A stretch of DNA of 64,000 nt from Coturnix japonica (Eukaryota > Chordata > Aves > Galliformes > Phasianidae), in the NCBI RefSeq assembly GCF_001577835.2, contig NC_029516.1, positions 82,370,328 to 82,434,327 of the forward strand, in the 5' to 3' direction. Both the position numbers and the translations under genes were made by a program. Position 1 is the stretch's first letter. Each line of letters opens with the position of its first letter. Positions 12,066 to 24,200 of this stretch are shown here, one piece after another. Under the pieces are notes generated by a model. The model was not told where the DNA came from. It saw only the letters and a list, made by a program, of their open reading frames with translations, and did no database searches.

Positions 12066-12292
12066 ATCATAGAATCATAGAATTACCCAGGTTGGAAAAG
12101 ACCTTGAAGATCATCAAGTCCAACCGCAGCCTAACCAGAACCCTAACTCTAACAACCCTACACTAAATCATATCCCTGAGCACCACATCCAAACAGCTCT
12201 TAAACACAACCAGGGATGGCGATTCAACCACCTCCCTGGGGAGCCTATTCCAGTACCTAACTACCCTATCTGTAAAGGAGACTTTGGAGTAA
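12066..12292 (-). repeat. CR1 LINE 3' fragment
   Basis: Starts with ATCATAGAATCATAGAATTA, followed by GGTTGGAAAAGACCTTGAAG and, further on, CCTCCCTGGGGAGCCTATTC. These are the standard 3' landmarks of a CR1 copy in minus orientation. Confidence 0.93.
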
Positions 12293-13589
12293 CAAAGCAA
12301 ATGGGGAAAAGTTTTAGTTAGTAGCTATTGTGAAGAAACTCAATTAACACTAAGATTTGATGATGTAATGTGCTGGTCTCAGTACTAAATCAAGAGAACG
12401 GTGCCTAATGACTGAATCTAGTACAACGTCCCAGAAAGCTGCCGAAATCACTGTTTCTATGGAAATTTCTACCACAGAAATCCAGGGGACTGAATGGATG
12501 TGCAGAAATACTCATGGAGAAATGCACTTTCATGCAATATGTAGGGTTTTCTGGTATGGTGCTGAGATGGGTGGTTCTTAGCGAAGCACTGGCATGTGTC
12601 CTTCCAGATGTTGGAAGCATTAACAAGCTGACTGCTTATCAAAGAGGAAATGACCCCAAAAGACTGGTAATGGAAGATCAAAGGAGGGAGGGGAATTAGT
12701 TGGCAAGAAGACAGAAAAGCTATGGGTAGCGGCAGCATGAGTAACAAGAAGAGAATTTGTTTCTGTATTGTTCAGCTGAATTGTTTGTGATCCCATTGTT
12801 TACAGAACTGCTGCGAGCAGCATTGAGGTAGCACTTATATCTGTGCTGTAGAGTGGTATTCTTTAGAGTGGTATTCAGTTCAGCCTCAGGCTACATTCTT
12901 CAGGACAGAGACGGGGAGCTTGGTCATCCATTATCAAGGTTGGAGAGAGATGAAGATCGAAGCCGTTTGATTGAATGCTGTTTTTCAGAGCACAGGTAGT
13001 CCCTGCAGTGGGATGAAGTGATCTGCCTAATTCCTTAGGAATTCACTTGCTGCCTGAAGGTGAAGTGAGGCTAACTGTGCAGCTTTCTGTCTCCAAGAAC
13101 AGGCTAAAATGAAGGACAACAACATTATCTATTAAGCCAGCTCAGAAGCTGTAATTTTCAGATCAAGGGTTTGCGAAGATCCGGAACATCTATTCAAGGC
13201 TCAGGCATCCATCATATGTGTGTATATACAACTGACAGCTCACGTTACATTAAAAAGAACCATACCCCGTGTTTTAGTATATGAACATTTCAAAGCAGCT
13301 GTAAACCCAAAGTTCCATGCAAAACAATGGCGCTTCCATGTATTGAAAATCTTTCCTTCCTTTGTTGTGAGTCAAAAGTTTAGCTGAAAGGTTGTATATG
13401 CCAAATTTATTTGGAAAAGCTGGAGTAGATTAAAAAAAAAAAGAAAAAGAAAAAGAAAAAGCTAGGAGTAGCTAACAATAGTGACACAAGAGATTGTGCT
13501 ACTCCCAGCTTTTAACCTATGAGATAACTCCAGATCAACATTGTCTCAGGAAACTGGATCGGCCTCCTGCCCAACCAAGTCATAGGAGG

Positions 13590-13758
13590 GGAGGGTGCAG
13601 GGATTTCACTTGGAACATTCAAGGCTGGGTTGAACAGGGCCTTGGCAGCCTGATCTGGTGGGGGGCAGCCCTGCCTGTGGCAGGGATTGGGGCTGGGTGG
13701 GCTTTAAGGTCCCTTCCAACCCAAACCTTCCTGTGATGTTTTGGATTCTATGACGTGT
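13590..13758 (+). repeat. CR1 LINE 3' fragment
   Basis: Contains ATTCAAGGCTGGGTTGAACA, GGCAGCCTGATCTGG and CCCTTCCAACCCAAACC, and ends in GATTCTATGA. These are the landmarks of the 3' end of a plus-strand CR1 copy. Confidence 0.9.
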
Positions 13759-14264
13759 CAGGTCAGAGAGACCTTCTGACTCCCAGCAGATCAGGACACT
13801 AGTTGGAGATGGGTGTGTATTTCTTTATAAGCAACGCTGGATAAAAACAAACTATGTGAAAAGTATTTTTAAATAACATTGAGTTGCCGGGAATGAAGCA
13901 CTTAAAAACAAGCTGTGCCTGGGGATCATCTCCTCACCCCATTCCAGTTCAACTACATCAACAGAAGGACTACAACTATTCAAAAAACAACCCAAGTGTT
14001 TCAACACATCTTTTATCACAGCAGACATGCCCTTTTGCTTTTTAGGCATTAGGGATCTATTTTTATTTGCTGGTTTTGGGAAAGAAAGAAAGACGTATTT
14101 TGCCTGCAGTCTAAAAGTTCAGTCTAAAGGCATGCAAAAAACACCTGCTGGAAGTGTCTTAGGGTCATACTGCAGGTATTGCTTTCACCCTGCTGGTAGC
14201 AGTGAGCACACCCAGCACTGATCCCAATGGGCCCAGCAGAGCGCTAGAAAATCAGCATCGGTTG

Positions 14265-14462
14265 TGTGCTCTGACACACTGGAACAGGCTGCCCAAGGAG
14301 GCTGTGGATGCCCCATCCCTGCAGGCATTCAAGGCCAGGCTGGATGTGGCTCTGGGCAGCCTGGGCTGGTGGTTGGTGACCCTGCACATAGCAGGGGGTT
14401 GAAAATGGATGAGCACTGTGGTCCTTTTCAACCCAGGCCATTTCATGACTCAGTGATTCTCT
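14265..14462 (+). repeat. CR1 LINE 3' fragment
   Basis: Contains TGGAACAGGCTGCCCAAGGA and GGATGCCCCATCCCTGCAGG. The tail reads GTCCTTTTCAACCCAGGCC and then CAGTGATTCT. This is the 3' part of a plus-strand CR1 of the subfamily also seen at 48293 and 61790. Confidence 0.92.
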
Positions 14463-15161
14463 TTGGCACATGCCACAGGAGTGGAGGCTGAAGGCTGCTC
14501 CCGCGTGGATCATCGACATCTGCAGAATCCAAACTTCGGTTCCAAATGCAAGCTGAGCCCCTGAAAGAAGTACAGTGTATTATGCATCTGGGCGCACGTT
14601 GGTCAGGGCTGTTTTGTGGCACAGCAACATCCACCATTCAAACAGCTTCCCCCGAAAACTTCCAGCTCCGTCCAACACGGTGTTGGCACCAACACCCAAC
14701 GCCCCACGGCTCAGATGTCAGCTTCTACCATCCAGAAAACCTCCTCCTCGCGTAAAGTTGGATCTCCTCCGGATCGAAAATCGCAGCTATTGCTCACGGT
14801 GCGAGTGGATGCCCAAGGGAAACGCTGCACTGCAACAGTCCGCTCTGATTTCCCGAGGTACGCGCGGTTAATTCGGGGGCACGGATGATCGGAGCGGACA
14901 TTTTTATCAGCGGGGAGTCGCGGAGCAGCGCCGCAGGGAGCTCCTGGCAACAGAACGCCGCTCCCCTCGGCCCCAGCCCCGCGGATCCGCGCCCCCCGCC
15001 CGCGCTGTCCCCGCCCGGCCCGGCCCCGCGAGGCGGCCCCCAGCCGGCAGCCGGCGGCGGGGGAGGAGCGGAGCGGAGCTGAGCGGAGCGCACATACACG
15101 ACGCGGCCTCGCAGCCGGCTCCCGGCAGGGCAGTCCCGGCTCTCTCCCGCCGCCCCGCGGC

Positions 15162-15235
15162 ATGCTCGGCCGGCCCGACCGGCGGGAAGATGGGTGGGCG
15201 CCTCCTGGGCTGCGTGGTGCTGCTGTGGCTCGCAG
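15162..15235 (+). other. Upstream ORF overlapping the ILDR2 start (exon 1 part)
   Basis: An ATG at 15162, 28 nt before the ILDR2 start and in another frame, has G at -3. It stays open through exon 1. With the predicted splice to 21742 the next codons are AGC and then TGA, so the uORF has 25 codons, overlaps the ILDR2 start and ends four bases into exon 2. If the mRNA starts upstream of it, it would be expected to reduce ILDR2 translation. It needs transcript evidence. Confidence 0.5.
15190..15235 (+). CDS. ILDR2: ILDR2 coding exon 1 (signal peptide)
   Basis: ATG GGT GGG start; encodes [15 protein letters not shown], a hydrophobic signal-peptide core, then one base of a split Ala codon and a GTACGA donor. 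It differs from the mammalian signal peptide, as is usual for this part. Confidence 0.88.
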
Positions 15236-18200
15236 GTACGAGCGGCGGGTTGAGCTGGGGCAGCGGGGCCCCGTCCCGCGGGGCAGTTTGCGGAGACTTC
15301 GCCGGGAGGGCGCGGGGGCGGCTCGGGGTGCGAGGGTCGGATGCCGCGCGGGCACGGAGAGGAGCGCGACGGAGGGAGCCCGGGGGGGGAGCGGTGTCCT
15401 TGGATGCGGGCGGTGGGGACGGCGGCCGGGAACAACTGGAGGAACTTCTCCTTGGTCCGGAGGGCTGCGGGACCAGAGCGCTGCTCCCGGGCCTCCGAGA
15501 GCCGGACGGGACTGGCGCTCCTGCCCGGGCCGGATACCCGGGGGCGACGGGCGAGGGGGAGCGGAGGGGCTGCGGTGTGGGAAAAGGGCCGGGAACGGGC
15601 TGTGAAGGGTCGGGGATAGAGGAGAGGATGGAGGGCAGCGCTCTGCATGCTTCGAGCCGGGCACGGGAGGCTGTGGAAGGGCTGCGGCAGGCTGACTGCC
15701 AGGGAGGAGAAGGAGCGGAGCGCTCCCGATTTCACACCGGTATTTCACACCGCCGCCCGCGAATCCCACAGAAAAGACCTCAGGCTCTTCCTCTTCAGAT
15801 TTAGGATTTGCAGGCTGTAAATTCGGCTTTTAGTCATAACACCTCTCCCACCGCCCACCCACCCCTTCCATCGCTTTCTGGCTCTGAGTCATCCCCAGCC
15901 TGCCTGCTGCTCCCTCCCAGCGCTACACGGCCTCAGCTGGGGCCTCGCAGCTCCCTGCCCGTCGCCCCCTCCCCAATTCCCTGCCCTCTGTTTGGCCGCT
16001 TCCGAGCGTACCCCCACTCGGTCTCCTCTCCGCTCGCCGTAGCGGCTGACACAAACAGCGTCCAGGGACTGGTAAGAGCGCAGGGAACGCATAGACGTGA
16101 CTTCACATTCCTCCCTCTCCTTAAAGAGCTTCGTTATCTGCAAACGTCTGGCTAGATCGGGACCTCTCCATCAGCCTGCTGACACCTTTACCGGACATTG
16201 AAGGCAGCCGGCGCTCGGATCCCGCCGAGTCTGTGCGGAGCCAGAGGAAAGCTCCCAGGGCAGGCAACAGGTTACTGCGCGGGGATGGAGCAGGCACCGT
16301 GCTTTGCTCAGCCAAGAGCAAACCAATAAGCAAAGGGGTGTGTGTGTGTGTGTGTGTGTGTGCACAGACAAGGGAGAGAGGCTGGCAAACACAGACTCGG
16401 GATTGCCAAATGGCTGTGCGATGGAATGAGAGGTCTGTCTCTGGGTAGAGAGCCCTCGTCCTGCTGGAGGTAGTTGTGTTCCGAGGTAGAGCAGTGGGGG
16501 TGGGAGCTGGAGGGCTCGAGGCAGGGAGAGCGGGACCGGGAGACAAAGGGGAGTGAGGCAGAGGGAGGTCTCGCCCCATCACTCCCCTCCTCCCCCCTCG
16601 AGATGGGCTGAGAAATTCCCAATCAGCGCTCGCAGCTCCTTCCCCCCCAGTGACTGTTCTTCCTTGTCCGGCCTTTGTAGTTACTTTTTAGCTCTTGCGT
16701 TTATCTTTTGTCTCCTTTCGCACACTGTGACTTGAGCTCAAAAAATCCCCCGTAAAGTGCGCTGGGTTTGGCTGGGCTTCCCTCCCGTGAGGTCATATTT
16801 TCTTTTCCCAGTAACTTAGCACTCAGTACCTGTTTACTTTTGTGTGCGGAAGGGCCACTGCAATGCTGTACTGTAACACAGGGGTGGGTGCATTTCCTAC
16901 CCTTTCCCAGCCACAGTTCAGAAGGGGCAAGCTGGAGCACGGGTGAGCTTTGCCCTTCTACGGCCTGCACAGCAACCTCCCTGGATCCCTTCAGGGATAT
17001 GGACTTCCCCAGTGAAGTTGGGAGCAGGAGTAATCGGGGTAACAGCATCGCAGGGAATGGGAACGAGTAAAGAAATCTGAGTCTGCTGCTCGGTATGCAG
17101 AGCCTGAGCTGTATCCCACGTGGCGAGTTTTCATATTGAGGTTCTGTGCTGTGAGTAGTGCCTCCGCTTTTCCACAACTTTGGTTTTGCTCCGTTCCAGG
17201 TTAAGCAGTCTGGGAGAAGAAATTTGGTTTTGCTTTGGAGCTGTGTAAAGTACCACGCTGCCATTTCAGCTGCACCTGACCTATTTAGGCATTAGTGTCC
17301 CGCTGGCTACAAAAGTTGGCAGTTAGTGGCCATGGAGCTAAGAACACAAGTCTGATAGCACCTAGACTGTGATGTGCAGTCTGTTTCCCACAAACCACTC
17401 AGTCTGATGGTGGTGGCTTTGCAGGTGAATTGCATGGATTTTGTTGGTTAACCGTGCAATGTAATCCTGCCTGAGCTGATAGGAGTCAGTACAGCACAAT
17501 TTCAGTGGTGACACTGGCTCTCCATTCACTTGCTTGCATCTCTGCATATCATCACTGATTTACAGTCTCAGAGCCCAGACTTTACAATTGAGGCTGGATC
17601 CACATCTGAAAGCGCGGTCTGTTCAGCACTGGGGGAGAGGACACTTCTAGTTGATGGGCAGTAGCTATGGCACAATGAAGAGAATCACTGAACCATAAAG
17701 GTTAGAAAAGACCACTAAGATCATCTAATCCAACTGCCACCCCATCCACACCATGCACACTAACCACATTGCTTAGTGCTATGTTTACCCTTTTCCTGAA
17801 CACCCAAAGGGTGACTCCCACCTTTCTGGGCAGCAAATAACAGCAGAGAAAGAGATGTGATTCATGCGCAGATAAGGAGATCTGTACTGACCTGAAGAAT
17901 GATGTGTACTGCCTTCTCTCGGGCTTAACTCTTATCTTATATGCTAGAAGGATGCAGACCTGTTACCTTGAAGTACAGTGTTTGACTTTGTCATTATTTA
18001 CAGAGATGAGTGTTTCAGATGAGCTTTATTCTATGCATAAAGACTGGCTTGAGGCTGGGTAATGAAGCTGAATCTTCCTGGGATCCATCTCACCTTGTGC
18101 AAGCACAGGCTTTTATTTCTGAAGGACAAGTGAAAGGAAGAACTGAAGTTTGCACCTCTCAATTACCCCTCTCATTTTCTGTGTCTTGTGGAAGGTGCTT

Positions 18201-21200
18201 AGGAAGATCAGGCTCACGAGGTTCAAGTATGCCCATACGGATACCCCCTCTGTAATCACTAACTGGAATTTTCTTTCATCAGCAGTAAAATGTATTAGGA
18301 ATAGCTTGTGTGTAATGTTGACTGTGTAGTTTGCATGCATAATCTAAGGATGGTTTGGGGATACAATCAGAAGCAAATATGGATACAAATACATAGATTT
18401 TTACTTTCTGATAGCCATGATATCCGTGTTTTTAAGGTGTACTTGATTAATATTTGCAGAACTTTTTCCGGGGGCTGTGGGGGAGCAAAGAAAAAGGGAA
18501 AAACAGTTATCACATGGTTCTGTGGTTCTTACAAGCTACATTTCTCTTGTGAAAGTTCAAACCATTTGAAATTCACAGTAAACAGGTTGGCTCTCTGGAG
18601 TGCAAGCATTTCGTTTCCATAATGATTTTGAAATAAGGGCTCATCTTGCTCTGCCCATGTTTATCAAAACATAGCAGAGCACAGCTCCGTTTCTTTTTAA
18701 TCCTGCTAATATTAAACTCGATGCAGCCGCCGCAATCTGCTGTCACCAAGCTTGTCATCTGTTTTCATATCTTTGACTGGTTTTGTGCTCTGCTATGTAA
18801 GCAGCCCAGATTTCTGTCCCGAGGCTTCTGGCATCCTGGCTAGTCTCTTCGAGATTGTTGAGCTCAGCAATTGCTTCTTGAGCTTGAGGAATTCCTAAGG
18901 AGACTACTGTAATTGTGCGTGCAGACATCTGTGGTAGGTGCAGAGCCGCCATCTTGTCGTCAGGCAGCCTAGCGTCCTGCTGGCCTTTGGATGGGGGTTG
19001 TAGTACACCACTGCTGTAACGTGAATAGATTCAGAGGGAGTAACAGGTGTATAATTTCCCAGCTCAGCCCTGTGTAATTATATACAATTTGACTTAAATA
19101 GATAGAGAGTTTCCACCGGTCCGGCCTCAGTGTGAGGCACCGCATTGTTCTCAGATGCTATTTCTGGAAAAGATCTGAAAAGAATGTTTTACAAGTTAAA
19201 GAAGACCTTGGGATAAGGTGCAGAAGATGCCAGATGACTTACTGCACGTCTCCCAAAAGCTTTTGGATAGGAAAGGAAATGTTGTATTTTCCCCAAAGCT
19301 GCTTGCAAGTTTCTTTTCTCAATATAGACATTCACGTGGGAATGGGGTGGGGAAAGTTAGTCAGATGAGAATTTGCTAAAGCTCAGCTAATCATTTATTA
19401 AAGCAGTCCCTTGCTCGCCAAACTCATTAATCTCATTAACAGGAAAGGAGCGCTGCAGCGCATGGAGAGCTGAAAGCACTGTGTTTACTGAGAAGCGGAC
19501 TTGGTTCACAAGGGAAAGATTTAAATATTCCCCGTGTCAGTGCGTTATCCCTGAAGCTGAAGTAACGTGATGAGTCACTTGGTCACCTCATATCACGTGT
19601 TGGCTTTGGCCACAGGCTGCCTGGAGTCAGGTGCAGAGCTGTCAGATCCAGGTCTGGCCTGTACCCATTCAATTTTTGGGGGTGTTTCTCTTGTTTCTTA
19701 AATGCAGATGCAGCCTGGGGAGCAGGTGTCTCTGGAGGGGAGGGAATAAGATCGCATCCTGCCTAGATCAGTAACTCTTTGCTAATGTCAGTGACTGTCT
19801 CCTCTCTCTGAAGTAAGCTTTCTCCCTAGGTGGTGTCCATACTTTGTCTTTATCTCCCGAGTGCTGTTTGTAGGCTTCGTTGTGATTTATGATGTGGACA
19901 CTGATAATGTTTTGAAATTATATTCAGCATTGTCTAAGCTTCTCACTTTCTTTTAGTTACGACTCCCGATCACGAGGCATTTGCTTGCTTTTGCTTTTCA
20001 GGTCTGCAGCTGTATCCAACTGGACTCTGTCCCACTGTGCCTGTTGTTGTGCTTTTGATGTACTTACTGCTCCCTTTGCCTTCTGCTCTGCTGCTTTAGT
20101 GTCTGTGTCTTCCTCATCCTAAAAGACATCTGTCATTTCAGTTTCTTTTGCAAGCTCTCTTCTCCTTTTCATCATCAACTTCTGCTGTAGGTGGTGTATG
20201 TTTGTTGACTCAAATTCCTTTTGGCATCATGTTTTAATCTGCTCTAACATGGCTTTAGTCTCCTAAGATTATTTTGACCTAGGCTAAGACACCTTCACCC
20301 CCTCCCATTTAATGTAAACTTCGTTGTTCTGCATCAGCCATCTACTTACCCTAATACTTTAGCCTTACTCTGTTCTTTCTTGGCACTTGCTCTTCTCTCC
20401 TGCTGTTTCCGCCCATAAGGAAGTCTTGCTGTGTTCTCAGTCTTACATTCTTCCCCAGGCCTCACCCAAGTCCAGCAGTCCCTCGTGATGCACTATAGGT
20501 TTCCTCTGCATCCTTCTTCCCTATAATGTTTTCTTTTGGCTTGTTCTCTTCTTCAGTCTGCTCTGTGCCTCAGGGCATATCCTAGCTGTGCACAGGGAGC
20601 TGCCACTGTACTGCAACTGGTTCCCTTTTTCCACATGAGCTGTCACCGTCAGGCCCTGCTGTCCCTCAGCTGCAGAGTGCCCCTAGACACAAACTTGTTC
20701 CTTCGCACTTCCCCCATTGCTGCAGGGCTGTTTCTGTGCCTCCACCACTTGGCACATCCAGGCTTGGAAAGGTGGCTGCATATGTTTCCAGTGTTGTGTA
20801 AGTGCTTCCTCAGTCATCCCTGCCTGCAGTGCAGGAGGCCAGGAAGCAAAGAAGGGCATGCGTGGGAGGTTTTGGCCATTTCACTGTGGGTAGATGCAGT
20901 ATCTCGCTATTCTGAGTGCTCATTGCTGGCATTGCTCACCATCTCTTGGCTTCTCCTAAAGCTACACAAGGATGTGGCAGCAATCCCGTTATGTATTTCT
21001 TTCCCATGTATCTTCTCTCAGGTCCTAATACAATCAGCTCCAAGTTGCAGCTTTCCTGTCAACTGGTAGATAAATATTATGCATTGAGCTTCATCTCCTC
21101 CATGGAAATGTGAAAAATGTGGGTGTTTGGGCCATTTTTCTTCATGCCTCCCACGTGGATCAGTTTCTCTCAGTGCCACACACCCATTGTGGCAAAAGCT

Positions 21201-24200
21201 ATGCAATTTGGACCTACTCTTTCCCGTGTCTCTAGTTTGGCTGAGCTATTGGCAACGTTGAACACTACTGCACAGAGGGCTGAGCTGGTGTTCCTGCTTG
21301 ACCTTCAGAGAGTAAATGTGATGACACCGAAATTAGGAGGGGGTCAGTTATTCTTCATTAGGACTGGTGTGAATGTGGGATCTCACCCCTTATCTGACCT
21401 TGAAAAGTGGAATATGGCCATCCCTGAAATACCTCTTCCTTACTTATGAAAATGCCATAGAAGTGTGGATCAGCACACCACTATGTTGGTGTAACTACAG
21501 AGCATAAGGATACTTCAGCTGAACCTTCAGAACCATTATGCAGTATTTTTCCTTGTGGCTGTAAATATCTAGGGAGCAAGCTGCCAACCTTTGTTTATGT
21601 ATGCTGAAGAATATTGCACCCTGGCAAACTAATGGTCATTTTAACATTATGCACATGGGGAGAATGACAACATGGCAAAGAGCCACAATCCCCTCTTGAA
21701 GCCGTGCCAAGATATATGACACTGATGTTTTTGTCTTTCAGCTGAGGTGGAAGGACTGCAAGTCACTGTGCCCGAGAAGAAGAAGGTGGCCATGTTGTTT
21801 CAGCCTGCTCTGCTTCGCTGCCATTTCTCTACTTCTTCCACCCAACCAGCTGTGGTACAGTGGAGGTATAAATCTTACTGCCAGGACCGGATGGGAGAAG
21901 CACTGGGTATGGTAACTTCTGGTTTACAAACGATGAGCAAGAGGAACCTGGACTGGGATCCCTACTTGGACTGTGTGGACAGCAGAAGGACGGTCCGTGT
22001 CGTGGCCTCTAAGCAAGGATCTGCCGTCACTATAGGGGACTTCTATAAGGAAAGAGACGTCAGCATTGTCCATGGTAACTTTGCTATTCTGGTGACCTGT
22101 GATGGGGGTTGGAAGTGACTCTTGGCAATTTGGAGCACTTGAGGCTGGTAGTAGTTGTTCACTTAATTCCTCTGGGAAAGGTGTCAGGTGGGGAGGGAGC
22201 TCTTGTGTGACAGGAATTCAGGATTCAGCCAAGCAGCTCTGGAACCCAAAGGTCATTCTTTCCCTTTGGCGCTTCACTTCATAGCACAAATACTGTTGGG
22301 CCCCTGGGCCTTACATGGTGGAAAAGACATAATGACGCTGATTACTTTTTCTACTCTTGGTACCTGTGAAGTGAAATTCTGTGGCACTAGCTGTGTTGCC
22401 ACTTACAGGTACAGGGTCTTAATCTTGTCCCACTTTTTCCCGAATTTCTGGATGTTCTGGACAAGGGTAACCATTCTTCATAAGGAAATGAATTGGTTTT
22501 GGGACTTGAAGATGGACTCACTTTTTTAGTTGGTGTTGGAGGGAAACCTTAACTTTGCTTTTTTGACTTTCAGATGCAGACCTTCAGATTGGGAAGTTGA
22601 TGTGGGGAGACAGTGGGCTCTATTACTGCCTTATTATCACACCAGATGATGTGGAGGGCAAGAATGAAGAATCAGTGGAGCTGCTTGTACTTGGTAAGCT
22701 CTCTTGTCAAATCTCATCTTCAGTAGGTAGCTGATGTAACTCTTTCCTTCTGCTCTCTTGCTCTCTCTCCACATATCTATGTACTGTATTACTATGGGTA
22801 CCTTCACCATTGCCTTGCACCTTGTGCAGTCATTCACACCTAGGCAAAGTGGGTGGCAAGTACTGCCAAACCAGAATAGTAATGTTTACACCCACGCTGC
22901 TCACACATCAAACTGGTGTAAATGACTACAGAAAGTGCTGGTCTCAAGGAAGTCAGAACCCTTGTTTTTAAGGCATAAAACAATAAACATGTAGCAAAGT
23001 GAAGGTTTGATACCATGTCTTTCTCTCAAAAGACATCAAATCATATGCTTTTGCAGTCTTTCAAGTCTCCCTTGGTCCTACTTTTCTGAGCTTTGGGAAT
23101 GCAAAGAAGCACTGTGTTTATCTATTTGAGTGTGGCAGTTTGGGATATTTTTCTTCCTGTTTAGTTGTACTTACACACTTAGAAGTACAGTTTCATGATC
23201 ACCCCAATCAAGTCTGAGCCAGTACTGCCAGTAAAAGGACCTGTCCTCTCTGCAGTATGCACACTAGGCTGTGTGTGCCTCTCTTGGGCTTCCTTGTGCA
23301 TTGTGGATTAGGTTTTTGCCTGTTTGCAAGTTTAGCTTTCAGGTACAGTGTCTACAGTCCACTTTATAAGTCAAAAGAAAGCACTCATCCGAGCTATAGG
23401 AGAAAAGCAGAGTGGAACTGGACCTATTGGGAGCATTTGTTGAGCTTGCTTGAGCCAGCTGTAATGCTATACTGTCCCAAATGGGTATGATGAGATATTT
23501 CTAATTACCTTAAGATCTGCTGATACCAATATATGTTTGTCTGGTCAGCGTGTTTGTATGAGCTTTTGGGCTTACAGATCCTGTACATCCTGTGAAGGAA
23601 ATATTAGAAGGCTTGGATCTGTAGTTCATTGTGATGCCTAGGGGCATGCAGTAGAATGTGAGATCAGGGGCATTAGAGAGACAAGGCTCAGGTAAGAATT
23701 TGACAGTCGTATTTAGAGCTGTATTTGTCATCACAAAATAAACAAGATTGAGTAGTTTGGGTTAGGAACAGTGCTGTCTCCTCTACTCATTCCTTCAGAT
23801 ATCAGCCAGGTGACAGGCTGGATCCCTCAAAAAAAAAGCATTAATACTCCTGTCAAATTCACAATATAACTGTATCATACATTGATTAATACCACATCCA
23901 AGACTGACCTGTGTTAGTTTGTGCAGGGCTCTCTGCCATGAGAAGCTGTAGCTATTACATAGTCTCCATAACTGTAACTGTGCAGTGGTGGGCTGTTGAA
24001 TTTTGTCCTTTCTTCACCTTTCTTGCCATAGTTTGGTGTCTTATCTGTATCTGCAGTTGTGCTCAGACACCAGCGATGATGCAGTACCATGGTAACAGGA
24101 AGAATCTTGTTTTCAGCATACACAGAGGATGGGGGCAGGGGAGAGGGGGGAAAGCTAAGAAGTTCCCTCCTCTGAAGCTGGCCTGATGATACCCCTGGCC

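Larger units (their letters stand above)
11331..15189. other. Remainder of MAEL-ILDR2 intergenic interval
   Basis: Holds three CR1 pieces (listed separately), an A-rich stretch with GAAAAA repeats at about 13431-13460, and the GC-rich upstream flank of ILDR2 from about 14860. No gene was recognised. Confidence 0.6.
14870..15620. promoter_or_regulatory. CpG-island promoter of ILDR2
   Basis: Very GC- and CpG-rich sequence spanning the ILDR2 start codon, first coding exon and start of intron 1. No TATA box is seen in a convincing position, which is typical of CpG-island promoters. The transcription start probably lies upstream of 15162 but cannot be fixed by eye. Confidence 0.75.
15236..21741 (+). 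other. ILDR2 intron 1
   Basis: 6.5 kb. The first 400 bases continue the CpG island; a GT microsatellite lies at 16338-16362 and a CR1 piece at 17683-17825. The open frame of 177 codons near 20536 has no family resemblance or splice support. Nothing else recognised. Confidence 0.8.

Noticed and set aside
14711-15769. Minus-strand open frames of 352 and 313 residues
   Set aside because: They lie in the CpG island of ILDR2, are rich in Pro, Arg, Ala and Ser as any GC-rich sequence gives, and resemble no protein family.
20536-21069. Plus-strand 177-residue open frame in ILDR2 intron 1
   Set aside because: No domain, no family resemblance, no splice support; inside a large intron.
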